Part shown: positions 26,289-34,671 of the stretch, piece by piece
How the letters are laid out: each line of letters starts with the position of its first letter
Numbering within the stretch: the stretch's first letter is position 1
IMG/VR virus record: IMGVR_UViG_3300012930_000005
Coordinates: 1-55,116 of that record
DNA: 55,116 nucleotides
Strand: one strand, 5' to 3'
Origin: a virus
Notes under the pieces: model-generated
What the model was told of the DNA's origin: nothing
What the model saw: the letters and a program-made list of their open reading frames with translations, nothing else
The model's database searches: none
Program-made: the position numbers and the translations under genes

Positions 26289-28561
26289 TGGCAGAGCAAG
26301 ATCCTTACGCAGCTACGGCAGTACAAGACCCTTATGCGGCGACAGCCGTACAAGCTGCACCGCCTACGAAGAAGCCAGATGAGAAGCCGACAACTCCGGC
26401 TCCGGCACCTGGTCTGATCGCTCGCGGATGGGCAGCTCTGAATAGACCGATTGGTGAGCACTCCAAGAGCTACCAGACTGAAGAAGAGAAGCTCGGCAAA
26501 CTGACGAAGCCTACAACGACCCTTGCCGAGGCTGAAGAGCGCGGCAAGCACCCCATCAGTTCAGCAGTGAAGAGCTTTATCGCTGGTATGGAGCAAGATC
26601 TAGGCAGCGTGTTGACTCCTGCTTTTGTAGCCACGGGGCTAGCCGGTCCGGCCGCAGAAGCCGTTACAGCGTTCGCACCAGAAGCAGCGGCCGCCGTAGC
26701 CGGTACTAAAGCCTTCCGTGCTGGCTCCAGGGTAGCCAAGGCAGCGATTCCGACCGCAATGGTAGGCCAGGGGGGTTCCCAGGCGGTAGAAGGCGTCACA
26801 GCGAAGGATATGACGCCAGAGGAGCGTATCAAGGCAGTCGGTGGTGGCCTTGCATCTATCGTCGGTGGAGCTGCAGGGATGGGAGACGCGGCCAAGACCG
26901 GCAGAGAGCGCTTGTTGGAACTTGGACAGAAGCTCACCGGAACCGGCCCAAGCCTGACAAGAGAGAAGGTTGGTGGAGCTGCTGAAAAGGCTCAGGCAGT
27001 AGCGGAAGCTCGTCCAGAGGTCATAAAGGACTGGGCGAAGGAAGTTATCAAAGCGAAGAAGTCTAACGTCGAAACTGGGACTAAGAACAAGCAAGGCATC
27101 GTTCCAGAGCAGAATATGCAAGATCGTAAGGCGGCTCTTCAGGCGGGACACGAAGCTCTAGCCACCACGGTAGGAGAGCAGATCAAAGCTCTCGATAAGA
27201 GCGTACGCGGAGAAGCGAATGGTAAATACGCTACGGTGCGTGCGAAGATCGGCGATGCGTCTGCACAGCCCGAAGTAATGGCCGATTATGTAAGAAAAGC
27301 CTCGGCCAAGCTCAAGGGTTCAGAAGAGAACATCAAAGTCTTCCGAGACATCCTACGCAGGGTTCCCGAGGGAGAGCAGTACGTTGTTTCTGGAGGGTCC
27401 AAGTTTGGACCTGGTTCAGCGCCATTCGAAGCGGTTCTCAAGTCAGAAGGACCGAACTCTCCTGCGATTGAAGGTGGGTCGGCCGATGCTGGACCAATGC
27501 CGTTCGGTGATCTTCAGGGATATTACACAGAGCTTGGCGAGGAGATGGCGAAAGGCACTCTTCCAGGGGATGTCTACCAGGCTATAAAGAGCTTGCGCGA
27601 CGACATCGGTAAAGAGATGCACACCATAGCGAAGTCTAACGGTGCAGATAAAGATCTGAAAGAAGCCCAGAGCTTCTATCACGACTACATGGATACCTTC
27701 CATGAACCAGCGGGACCGAGCGGTTCAGGTTCTCCAGTAGCTCAGGCTCTCCGTGCGAAAGATCCAGCACAGTTCGCCAAGCCGTTCTCAGGCGATGCTG
27801 GTAACAGAGGTATCGAATCTCTCGCCAGGTACTCACCGGAGCTTGCAGAGAAGACAAACAATCTGCGGAGAATCGGTAGAGAGATAGACTCCATCGGGGC
27901 TCCAACCAAGCCGAAGGCAATCCCAGAGAAGCCGGAACAGGCTAAGGCTCCTGTAGTGGATGTCCAGGCTGAGAAGACAAAGCAGATCGAGAAGATGGCG
28001 AAGCAGTGGGGAACATTCAATGCCAGAGACATCGGCATCCTGTCCTCATCGATCATTGCTCGTCCACTCCTACGCTTGCTCGGAGGTGGTGCTGGATTCG
28101 GCGAAGCGATTGCAGGAGCCGCAGCCTCTTACGAAGGCGGAAAGCTGGCGGCGTCGAAGGTTCTCGAAAAGCCAGCGATTATCAAGTTCCTGTCTCAGCC
28201 GACAGCAGCGGACATGCGGGTTATCGAGAAAATACCAGGTGCAGATCGCGTAAAGATCATCAACGGCTTTACGGATGCGGCGGTAGAGTCTGGACATTCT
28301 GGACGTAAGGTGAAGCTTTCACCGGCTATTTCGCGGTTCCTAGGCGTAGCGAATGTAGCCAAGATCCTAGCGGCCAACAACTCACCGGCTATCCAGGGTA
28401 ACGGTCCGAAGAAAGATCGTCAGGCTCTTATCAACTCTGCAGGGCAGACCGCAGGACAACCGGCTAGCACGCAACAGCAGGGAGAGACGCCAGCTCCCGT
28501 AAATCAACCACCGGCCGATGAAGACGAAGAGATTACTACCGAGGGTGACATCCCACAGTGA
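26288..28561 (+). CDS. Large internal virion (ejection) protein candidate
   Basis: At 757 residues. The N-terminus holds a repeated unit (QDPYAATAVQDPYAATAVQ) followed by a Pro/Lys linker. Two Ala/Gly-rich hydrophobic segments (VLTPAFVATGLAGPAAEAV near 110, GGLASIVGGAAGM near 190) and a third near residue 590 (RLLGGGAGFGEAIAGAAASY) could insert into membranes. The rest is charged helix. The C-terminus is Gln/Pro/Glu-rich. This fits a trans-envelope ejection protein, though no lytic transglycosylase motif was seen. Confidence 0.55.
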   Translation: MAEQDPYAATAVQDPYAATAVQAAPPTKKPDEKPTTPAPAPGLIARGWAALNRPIGEHSKSYQTEEEKLGKLTKPTTTLAEAEERGKHPISSAVKSFIAGMEQDLGSVLTPAFVATGLAGPAAEAVTAFAPEAAAAVAGTKAFRAGSRVAKAAIPTAMVGQGGSQAVEGVTAKDMTPEERIKAVGGGLASIVGGAAGMGDAAKTGRERLLELGQKLTGTGPSLTREKVGGAAEKAQAVAEARPEVIKDWAKEVIKAKKSNVETGTKNKQGIVPEQNMQDRKAALQAGHEALATTVGEQIKALDKSVRGEANGKYATVRAKIGDASAQPEVMADYVRKASAKLKGSEENIKVFRDILRRVPEGEQYVVSGGSKFGPGSAPFEAVLKSEGPNSPAIEGGSADAGPMPFGDLQGYYTELGEEMAKGTLPGDVYQAIKSLRDDIGKEMHTIAKSNGADKDLKEAQSFYHDYMDTFHEPAGPSGSGSPVAQALRAKDPAQFAKPFSGDAGNRGIESLARYSPELAEKTNNLRRIGREIDSIGAPTKPKAIPEKPEQAKAPVVDVQAEKTKQIEKMAKQWGTFNARDIGILSSSIIARPLLRLLGGGAGFGEAIAGAAASYEGGKLAASKVLEKPAIIKFLSQPTAADMRVIEKIPGADRVKIINGFTDAAVESGHSGRKVKLSPAISRFLGVANVAKILAANNSPAIQGNGPKKDRQALINSAGQTAGQPASTQQQGETPAPVNQPPADEDEEITTEGDIPQ

Positions 28562-29499
28562 GTACCGCCAATATCCTCACAGACTACGAGACATGCGAAC
28601 GTAAAGGCACATGGTCGTTGGATTGGGAGTCTATCAAGCTCCATCCGACCGAGATGCTCTATCGAGCGCAGCGCTCGGGCCTGATGCAGGATGAGCGAGA
28701 AGACGCTGCTGAATACGCTGGCGAACAGGTCATAGGCATGGCCGCAGAGCGTGGACCCGATACGAAGGTTCACAACGTCTACGACTCCATGATGTCTCAT
28801 GCGTGTCTCGCAGACATCCTTACAGCGCATCTCAGGAAAGACGGAGAGGCTCCCTGGAGGCTTCCAGGCACCACGATGATAGGAAACCACGTCTGGGAGC
28901 CAGAAGCGTTCCTGAGGGGCAACCGGCTCACAAGGATCATCATGGTAGACCACTGGTCAGATGACCGGCATCTATCGGAGTATCGCTCATGGAAGACCTT
29001 AGGAGAGGTCGTGGCTTACCAGATGCCCATGATCGAGATAGTGATGGTGCTTGGCGCTAGTCGAGGCGGTAAGCGGCATTCACCCTGGACTAAGGGACTT
29101 CTTCATCCGAAGAATCGAAAGCTCAGGTTCCGCAAGAAAGAGGCCAAGAGCATTAGCGGCTTCACTGGAAGCTGGATACCGGTATGGAGAGAAGAGCGTC
29201 AAGAGATAAGCAGGGAGAGATGGCTTGAGGCGTTGGAAGAAGACGACGTGCTGAGAGACATCTGCTTTGCAGTGGACATCCCTGTACCGTCGCCGGAGAT
29301 GCAGAAGAGAGTCAAGGACATTGCAGAGCGCACCCTGGACAAGCTTATGAGCAGTACCGAGCTTGCAGAGTCTAAGCTATCGGTATGTGACTCCCCGCGA
29401 CCATGCCAGTTTCACTTTTGCTGCCACGGGAAGACACCAAGCGTTCCAGACCAAGACAACTTCGTCTATCTCAGTACGGACCTTCACCGTCGCTCATAA
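28558..29499 (+). CDS. Cas4/RecB-like Fe-S nuclease candidate
   Basis: At 313 residues, GTG start overlapping the previous stop (GTGA). Cys13 (TDYETCERKG) lies near the N-terminus and four Cys lie near the C-terminus (Cys277, 283, 288, 289; CDSPRPCQFHFCCHG). One N-terminal and three C-terminal Cys is the layout of the iron-sulphur cluster in Cas4 and AddB-type PD-(D/E)XK nucleases. Between them, RIIMVDHW and YRSWKTLGEVVAYQMPM could carry the catalytic Asp, Glu/Lys and the Q/Y motif, but the spacing is not canonical. It is the last gene of the late block. DNA end processing is one possibility; the fold is unproved. Confidence 0.45.
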   Translation: MSTANILTDYETCERKGTWSLDWESIKLHPTEMLYRAQRSGLMQDEREDAAEYAGEQVIGMAAERGPDTKVHNVYDSMMSHACLADILTAHLRKDGEAPWRLPGTTMIGNHVWEPEAFLRGNRLTRIIMVDHWSDDRHLSEYRSWKTLGEVVAYQMPMIEIVMVLGASRGGKRHSPWTKGLLHPKNRKLRFRKKEAKSISGFTGSWIPVWREERQEISRERWLEALEEDDVLRDICFAVDIPVPSPEMQKRVKDIAERTLDKLMSSTELAESKLSVCDSPRPCQFHFCCHGKTPSVPDQDNFVYLSTDLHRRS

Positions 29500-29908
29500 C
29501 GATGTTTCGCAGCATCTCAACCTCACTCTTCTTCATTGGAGGAGGTACCGGCTGTGGTACATTCACCGGCATATGCATGGGATTCGGAGCTGTGATCCTG
29601 CGTAGCTCGGCTTCTGCAGAGCCATCCTCAAGCATATTTTGGACAACGGCCTGTGGTTGTCTTGGTACGGCGCTAGGAGACGGATTCAGGGCTTGCTTAC
29701 GAGGGTTGAGCTGTTCCTTCAAAGCGGTGACGGTGCGCTCTAACGATGGTATCTCCACTTCCAAGTGAGCAAGCTTGTTGTAGCAGAGCGTGCGCTCATC
29801 GATAGCCATCTCAAGACGCTTACAGGCCGCATCGAGTGCATGGCGGAATGGATCTGAGGGACGTTCTTTGGTAGCGATAGTGGCGGGAATCTTCTTAGCG
29901 CGTGGCAT
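29471..29908 (-). CDS. Hypothetical coiled-coil protein, leftward
   Basis: At 145 residues. A basic N-terminus (MPRAKKIPATIATKERPSD) precedes a coiled coil (residues about 25-70, LDAACKRLEMAIDERTL, VEIPSLERTVTALKEQ), then a Pro-rich tail. The start follows GAGGTCATAC. It overlaps the convergent end of the nuclease candidate by 29 bases and is divergent from the RHH gene at 29973, from which it is separated by a control region. Regulator or structural role is not clear. Confidence 0.65.
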   Translation of the reverse strand: MPRAKKIPATIATKERPSDPFRHALDAACKRLEMAIDERTLCYNKLAHLEVEIPSLERTVTALKEQLNPRKQALNPSPSAVPRQPQAVVQNMLEDGSAEAELRRITAPNPMHMPVNVPQPVPPPMKKSEVEMLRNIVMSDGEGPY

Positions 29909-29972
29909 GTATGACCTCAATAAATAAAATACCATATTGTGCCGTTTGGAACCTTGTGGTACAAATTGGGTC
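29909..29972. promoter_or_regulatory. Divergent control region with imperfect palindrome
   Basis: AT-rich spacer between two divergent genes. TTGTGCC (29937-29943) and GGTACAA (29958-29964) are near inverted repeats, TTGTxCC and GGxACAA, 14 bases apart. Weak divergent promoter elements overlap: TTGTGC-17-TACAAA to the right and TTGTAC-17-CACAAT to the left. The neighbouring ribbon-helix-helix protein is the obvious candidate to bind here. Confidence 0.4.
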
Positions 29973-30158
29973 ATGGCAAATAAGACAAAACCTGGCTCAC
30001 CCGCAAAGAGGCAGGAGCTGGATAAAATATCGATCCACCTCCACAAACCACAGTATGAGTTCTTCGCTAAACAAGCGCTCGAAGAGAGACGTAAGATCAA
30101 ACATCTCGCCGAGCTTGTCATCACCCAGTGGATAGAAGGGAAAGGTTTCAAGGCATGA
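29973..30158 (+). CDS. Ribbon-helix-helix DNA-binding protein
   Basis: At 61 residues. After a basic arm (MANKTKPGSPAKRQ) there is a strand (DKISIHLHKPQ) and two helices (YEFFAKQALEERRK, IKHLAELVITQWIEGK), the pattern of Arc/MetJ/CopG dimers. First gene of the rightward early operon and divergent from 29471, so it probably controls the spacer before it. The next gene overlaps its stop (ATGA). Confidence 0.65.
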   Translation: MANKTKPGSPAKRQELDKISIHLHKPQYEFFAKQALEERRKIKHLAELVITQWIEGKGFKA

Positions 30159-31117
30159 GCGAAATAATGAAGTACGGACAGACGATTGCTCTAACAGAGT
30201 GGCGTGATCCAGAAGCACACCTGGCAGAAGCACAGCAAGCGGCCGCAGCTCTGGGACGTGTGATTGCGATGAAGCCCAAGCCTGTCATCTTCAATGGTGA
30301 GCAATATCTGGAACTGGAAGACTGGCAAACAGTCGGTAAGTTCTACGGGTTCACGGCGAAGGTTGAGTCTACCAACCACGTTGAGTACGGTGGCGTGACT
30401 GGATGGGAAGCAACGGCTGTTGTGATCGACAAGCACGGTACCGAAGTAGGACGTGCGGAGTCGATGTGCATGACAGACGAAAAGAACTGGGGTGCGGTTC
30501 CTGTGTACGAATGGCAGGACGTGCTCGACAAGAACGGGAAGAAGATATGGGACGAATCCAAAAAGCGTTACAAGTCCAACAAGGTTCAGACCGGAACAGA
30601 GCCCAAACCAACCTTTCAGCTTCGCTCTATGGCTCAGACCCGTGCGTGTGCCAAGGCTTTCCGCCAAGTGCTCTCATGGGTAGTTGTGTTGGGTGGGTTC
30701 AAGCCAAACGTAGCAGAGGAGCTTATCGATTCGCAGATGGAAGAGAAGAAAGAGCAGCCAACACAGACAGGACCGGCACCACAGATCGGTCGCAAGAGCG
30801 AGAAGTCTTCAAACGAAGTGGTACCAGAAGGCGGACAGCAACAACAGAAAGGGCATTCGGAAGGTGATCCAGATCCGAAGCTACTCGCGTGGAAAGAGAA
30901 CAACGAACACGACGAGAAGATCCACATCAGCTATCCACAGAGCAAGCTGTTGTTCGTGGTGATGAAGAAGACCAACGTGAACGAAGAGGCGATGAAGGCG
31001 ATTCTTAAAGCCAGCTACAACGTTGAGCACTTCAACAACATCCTGAAGAAGGACTTCAACGGGATACTCGACGGTCTAGATCCAGAGATGGAGTTCCACA
31101 AGCCGCTAGAGAAGTAA
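30155..31117 (+). CDS. Candidate single-strand annealing or recombination protein
   Basis: At 320 residues, starting by ATGA overlap. A beta-type core (residues 50-140; GWEATAVVIDKHGTEVG, MCMTDEKNW) is followed by FQLRSMAQTRACAKAF and VVVLGGF, a motif combination I associate with a group of phage recombination proteins. The C-terminus is a Gln/Glu-rich linker and a small helical domain. The exonuclease gene downstream supports an annealing protein-exonuclease pair, like Red or RecET. Family membership is a judgement, not proved. Confidence 0.5.
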   Translation: MSEIMKYGQTIALTEWRDPEAHLAEAQQAAAALGRVIAMKPKPVIFNGEQYLELEDWQTVGKFYGFTAKVESTNHVEYGGVTGWEATAVVIDKHGTEVGRAESMCMTDEKNWGAVPVYEWQDVLDKNGKKIWDESKKRYKSNKVQTGTEPKPTFQLRSMAQTRACAKAFRQVLSWVVVLGGFKPNVAEELIDSQMEEKKEQPTQTGPAPQIGRKSEKSSNEVVPEGGQQQQKGHSEGDPDPKLLAWKENNEHDEKIHISYPQSKLLFVVMKKTNVNEEAMKAILKASYNVEHFNNILKKDFNGILDGLDPEMEFHKPLEK

Positions 31118-31126
31118 GGAGTCTTT

Positions 31127-31360
31127 ATGCCGAGATGGTTCTGGTTGTGGGCTCATGATCGAGCGGAGGATCTATGGCATTGGATCTGGAAGAAGAAGCT
31201 CGAACCCGAGTTCCTGAAAAGCATGAAGAAGGTAGCAGAAGATCATCACAACACGATCTACTCCTATCAAAACAAAAACAGTCGAACGGGCTTACTTTCC
31301 GACCCATCACCGTTCATACCATTCGAAGAGGAGAAACAGAGTGATCAAAGTCACGATTGA
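31127..31360 (+). CDS. Small hypothetical protein
   Basis: At 77 residues. Trp-rich N-terminus (MPRWFWLWAHDRAEDLWHWIW), then charged helix. AAGGAG precedes the ATG. The following gene starts inside its last codons (20-base overlap). It has no recognisable motif; the early operon context suggests DNA metabolism or host interference. Confidence 0.6.
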   Translation: MPRWFWLWAHDRAEDLWHWIWKKKLEPEFLKSMKKVAEDHHNTIYSYQNKNSRTGLLSDPSPFIPFEEEKQSDQSHD

Positions 31361-31643
31361 GAAAGTCACCAAAACGAAGTACACAAAGAATACGAACTAC
31401 ATCTCCAAGTCAACGCCAACCGATATCTGCGAGAAGGATGCATACAGCGGCGGGAGCACGAAGGTGAAGTGCGAAGAGGAGTACGTCGTACTTCCCGAAG
31501 AGATGGAGCGAACAGAAACCCTCAAGCTCTATGAGCAGGTGATCGAGGATGATGAGTTGTTCGACATCACACGTGTCATCTCTGCAGTGAACGAAGCGCC
31601 TTGGACAGACGAGATGCATCGGAGAGGGGTGGAAGGTGATTGA
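31341..31643 (+). CDS. Small hypothetical protein
   Basis: At 100 residues with a GTG start 5 bases after GAGAAACAGA. Lys/Thr-rich N-terminus (MIKVTIEKVTKTKYTKNTN), then acidic (KCEEEYVVLPEEM). Overlaps the exonuclease start by 8 bases. No family recognised; it may be a partner of the exonuclease. Confidence 0.6.
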   Translation: MIKVTIEKVTKTKYTKNTNYISKSTPTDICEKDAYSGGSTKVKCEEEYVVLPEEMERTETLKLYEQVIEDDELFDITRVISAVNEAPWTDEMHRRGVEGD

Positions 31644-32301
31644 GGTTCTAACCGAAGCCGATGGTGTACGTCTCGTCGAAACGGCGACGGAGCACCAGTA
31701 CTACCTCAACGATAAGAAGATTCCTGGTTGCACGTCGATTATCCAGGGATGCGGAATATCGGACTTGAGCGGGATACCGCGCTTCATCCTCGACAAGAAG
31801 AGCGCTCTCGGTAATGCAGTTCATGAGTACACACACTGGTGGGACGAGAACGACTTGGATCTGAACGACCTCAAGCCGTTCCCGGATTACTACAACCGTA
31901 CTCTGGGATGGACACAGTTCCGAGAGGACTGGAACTATAAGCCACACGCGACTGAAATTGTGCTGGCGATACGAGTCAATGGTATGACCTTCGGAGTGAA
32001 GCCGGACAGCTTAGGTACCGGCAACTTCGGAACAAATGGCGAGCCCTGGTTAGCTACGGTTGAGAAGAAGTGCACGGTTGATATCGAACCGGCGCACGAG
32101 ATTCAAACTGCAGCTCAGGCACTCGCGTTGAAGGCAGACTGTCCGATTCCAGCACGCATCATCGTGCAGCTACTACCGGAGCCGGACAAGCTTGGAAAGT
32201 ACTACCACATGCAGGAGTGCAAGGAACCTTCAGACGAACGAGTCTTCCTCTCTGCACTCGCTATCGAGACGTACAAACGCAACAGAAAAATCATAAGGTG
32301 A
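31636..32301 (+). CDS. PD-(D/E)XK exonuclease
   Basis: At 221 residues, GTG start. The RecB/Cas4-like nuclease fold is indicated by GNAVHEY (His63), Glu107, GVKPD (Asp124), VEKK (Glu143, Lys145) and Gln157 in IQTAAQA: the metal-binding set H-E-D-E-K followed by the Q motif. No iron-sulphur cysteines. It would resect DNA ends for the annealing protein two genes upstream. The start overlaps the previous gene by 8 bases. Confidence 0.8.
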   Translation: MIEVLTEADGVRLVETATEHQYYLNDKKIPGCTSIIQGCGISDLSGIPRFILDKKSALGNAVHEYTHWWDENDLDLNDLKPFPDYYNRTLGWTQFREDWNYKPHATEIVLAIRVNGMTFGVKPDSLGTGNFGTNGEPWLATVEKKCTVDIEPAHEIQTAAQALALKADCPIPARIIVQLLPEPDKLGKYYHMQECKEPSDERVFLSALAIETYKRNRKIIR

Positions 32302-32311
32302 GGTGAGGAGC

Positions 32312-32608
32312 ATGGAAGAGATAGAGCTTACGTTTTACGCAGAAAAGAGGGCGGATGGTTGGTATGTCCGCATGGCGGGTCAGGGCATTCCTGATCGATT
32401 CGAAGGTCCGATGCGTAGCAGAGAAGTTGCGATGAAGCATATCGATCTTTTCCTCGCTCTCAACTTCAACAAGGTTGATCCGAACGAATCAGCCGAGCCC
32501 ATCATCATCGTCAGGAAGGCTCCTGCAGTTGAGGTTTTCGTAAACATCCTCATGAACATGCGCTCAAGGATGCCCTCTACTCCGATAGACAGAAGCACCG
32601 CCAACTAA
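32312..32608 (+). CDS. Small hypothetical protein
   Basis: At 98 residues. AGGTGAGGAG lies before this ATG, so it is preferred to a GTG three codons earlier. Beta-type start (EELELTFYAEKR-like) with WYVRMAGQGIPDRF, then helical. Unknown function in the recombination operon. Confidence 0.6.
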   Translation: MEEIELTFYAEKRADGWYVRMAGQGIPDRFEGPMRSREVAMKHIDLFLALNFNKVDPNESAEPIIIVRKAPAVEVFVNILMNMRSRMPSTPIDRSTAN

Positions 32609-32619
32609 GAAAGGAACAC

Positions 32620-33330
32620 ATGCCGCCGAAGAAGACCGCCACGGTCGTAGTGAAGGAACCGGAAACCGCCATCATCGTCACACAAACCTCAACGCTCGAA
32701 GAGCAAGCCGCCGCCATCGTTGTAAGCGATAAGAAGTCAGCAGACAAAGCAGCCGAGCTACGCTCTTCTGCCAAGACTCTACTCGCCCAGGTGAACGACA
32801 CCTTCGACCCTTCTATCGGAGATGCGTTCAAGCTTCATCGCGGGTTGATAGCAACGAAGAAGAAGTTCGCTACGCCTATCGAGGAGGTCATCTCTGGACT
32901 CGGCTTTAGACTGAGTCGTTACGCTAACGAGCAAGAGGCGCTACGCCTAGCAGAACAGCGCAAGCTGCAGGAACAGGCACGCAGAGACCAGGAAGAGGCA
33001 GCGCTCGCTCAGGCGGCTCTGTACCAGCAGCAAGGCAACGAAGAGGCAGCGGAAGAGGTAATGCGTGATGCCATCGAATCGGACGCTCCTACGGTCATTG
33101 TGCCGAGAGAGAAGATCGAGGGTGTATCGTTCCGCAAGGTAGTGAAGTGGGAGATTACGGATATCACGAAGATTCCTCTCAACTTCCTGCAGATCGCACG
33201 GAACCCTTCTAACGGATTGAACCAAGAGATTAGCACCAGCGGGTTAGGTGCTTACATACGGTCGCAGGGAGTATCTGCGATGAAAGTCATCCAGGGCGTT
33301 CGCGTCTGGGAAGATTCCACTACCGTCTAA
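32620..33330 (+). CDS. Coiled-coil protein of the recombination cluster
   Basis: At 236 residues. An N-terminal helical part, then a long coiled coil (residues about 95-145; RLAEQRKLQEQARRDQEEAA) and a C-terminal beta domain (VSFRKVVKWEITDITKIPL, ending VIQGVRVWED). Similar proteins accompany phage annealing proteins and exonucleases, as I recall; their biochemical role is not clear. AAAGGA precedes the ATG. Confidence 0.6.
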   Translation: MPPKKTATVVVKEPETAIIVTQTSTLEEQAAAIVVSDKKSADKAAELRSSAKTLLAQVNDTFDPSIGDAFKLHRGLIATKKKFATPIEEVISGLGFRLSRYANEQEALRLAEQRKLQEQARRDQEEAALAQAALYQQQGNEEAAEEVMRDAIESDAPTVIVPREKIEGVSFRKVVKWEITDITKIPLNFLQIARNPSNGLNQEISTSGLGAYIRSQGVSAMKVIQGVRVWEDSTTV

Positions 33331-33373
33331 CCGCAACGTCCAATCTCGGACATAACCAGAAAGAGAGACACAC

Positions 33374-33619
33374 ATGGCAGAAGTAGAAGCAGTAAACGGC
33401 TTACATCCTGATGTAGCAGAGAAGCTTCGTCAGCAAGAGATGCAGGAGCAGGTCGCAGCTCAAGCGGCACCCGCACCACCTGACCATAAGGAACAGCTCA
33501 TGGGTCGTCGTGCGGACTACATCAACCGTATCGCCAACATCGATCACCTGATCGAACTGTACGAAGCCAACCCCATCATCGGCGAGTTCCTGGTTTACTC
33601 ACAGACGAACGCGATCTAA
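33374..33619 (+). CDS. Small hypothetical protein
   Basis: At 81 residues. Helical (LRQQEMQEQVAAQAA, then DYINRIANIDHLIELYEANP). AAGAGAGA precedes the start. Its C-terminal half (NPIIGEFLVY) resembles the end of the next gene (HPEFELFLELQ), so the two may be related. No family recognised. Confidence 0.6.
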   Translation: MAEVEAVNGLHPDVAEKLRQQEMQEQVAAQAAPAPPDHKEQLMGRRADYINRIANIDHLIELYEANPIIGEFLVYSQTNAI

Positions 33620-33654
33620 CCACAACGCCTCACAGCCGTGAAAGAGAGTTACAC

Positions 33655-33981
33655 ATGAATGAGTTTGTAAAAGAAAAGTTGGATCAGATGAAGGCGAACG
33701 CCGAAGCTGCAAAGTCGCAAGGCGCGGTTGGTTCCTTGTACGAGAACGCGGCGATGGAGCCAGTACCAGGTCCAGACTGGACGCAGGAACAATGCGATTA
33801 CCCGGTACAGCTCAGAGAAGCACGTGTTCCCTTACGCGAGAAGCTACAAAAGGATCTGCGACGTACGGGAGAAAGTTACGACCGTAGGAAGCGTATGCTC
33901 ATGATCCTCGACGCGCATCCTGAGTTCGAGTTGTTCCTGGAACTTCAGGATCTAATGAACCACAACGAGTACCCGTTCTAA
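33655..33981 (+). CDS. Small hypothetical protein
   Basis: At 108 residues. Helical and charged, with LREARVPLREKLQKDLR and DAHPEFELFLELQDL. GAAAGAGAG precedes the start. Unknown, but its end resembles that of the preceding gene. Confidence 0.6.
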   Translation: MNEFVKEKLDQMKANAEAAKSQGAVGSLYENAAMEPVPGPDWTQEQCDYPVQLREARVPLREKLQKDLRRTGESYDRRKRMLMILDAHPEFELFLELQDLMNHNEYPF

Positions 33982-34002
33982 ACCGAAAGGAAGTACCGCC
34001 GC

Positions 34003-34551
34003 ATGGCCGAATCATTCGTAAGCAAACGCATCAGAGTAACACTCCACGGCGCAGATCTTCTCCGTATCAGAGACGAGAAACGCCACCACTTTCGGATGTC
34101 AATCAACCTTAGCGAAGACGGTATGCTTGCCGGGTTTGCTGAGTGGGTTCAGAACAACTATTCACACATGCAGAAGTCGATCAACTCCGCTGATAAGACC
34201 AAGTTAGCGAAGAAGCTTGAGAGTATGTCTTTGGGTTTCTGGGCCACTGAGAAGATAAGAAGCAAGTTCTTTTCTCAGGTGAACGAAGCTACATTGACCG
34301 GCTTCCGTATGGAACGGCACGGAGACGGCGACGAAGCCCAGGTTTTCCTGTACTTTAGCGCGTACTTCCCAGGCAGAGAAGAGATTCATGCTTGGACGTG
34401 GGATCACAAGACGATGGACTTCTGGATGGACTTCGAACAGCAACAGCGTGATCTGGATCTGGAAGAGACGAATGACTTCGATTCGGAACAATCAGACAAT
34501 GATCGCGGTGAAGATGACGATGAAGAAGTTGACGAAGAAGACGAAGAGTAG
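34003..34551 (+). CDS. Protein with very acidic C-terminus
   Basis: At 182 residues. A globular part (residues 1-145; FVSKRIRVTLHGADLLRI, TGFRMERHGDGDEAQVFLYF) is followed by about 35 residues that are mostly Asp/Glu (GEDDDEEVDEEDEE). An acidic tail after a globular domain is seen in DNA mimics and in single-strand binding proteins, but no OB-fold motif was recognised. AAAGGAAG lies before the start. It is the last gene before the hairpin-rich leader of the initiator gene. Confidence 0.65.
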   Translation: MAESFVSKRIRVTLHGADLLRIRDEKRHHFRMSINLSEDGMLAGFAEWVQNNYSHMQKSINSADKTKLAKKLESMSLGFWATEKIRSKFFSQVNEATLTGFRMERHGDGDEAQVFLYFSAYFPGREEIHAWTWDHKTMDFWMDFEQQQRDLDLEETNDFDSEQSDNDRGEDDDEEVDEEDEE

Positions 34552-34595
34552 TGTAACCTAGGTGGTATCAGATCGCTGGCGCGTGATGATATCAG

Positions 34596-34663
34596 CTCTC
34601 AGGTAGCTCCTGAGAGTAGGTGGGGGGAGTTCTCAGGCTCCCCCTTACCGCCTTACCTGAGAG
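34596..34663 (+). promoter_or_regulatory. Mutually exclusive hairpins in the initiator leader
   Basis: Segment A, CTCTCAGGTA (34596-34605), pairs either with B, CCTGAGAG (34609-34616, 8 pairs, 5-base loop), or with D, TACCTGAGAG (34654-34663, 10 pairs). Between them GGGGGAG (34623-34629) pairs with CTCCCCC (34638-34644), extendable on both sides. D overlaps the ribosome binding site GAGAGG of the initiator gene, so A:D pairing would hide it, whereas A:B pairing frees it. This is the layout of an attenuator or translational switch. Confidence 0.6.
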
Positions 34664-34671
34664 AGGAATGA

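Noticed and set aside
29901-30158. Long minus-strand extension of the 29471 gene
   Set aside because: The upstream extension lies over the RHH gene and lacks coding character; the ATG at 29908 has a good ribosome binding site.
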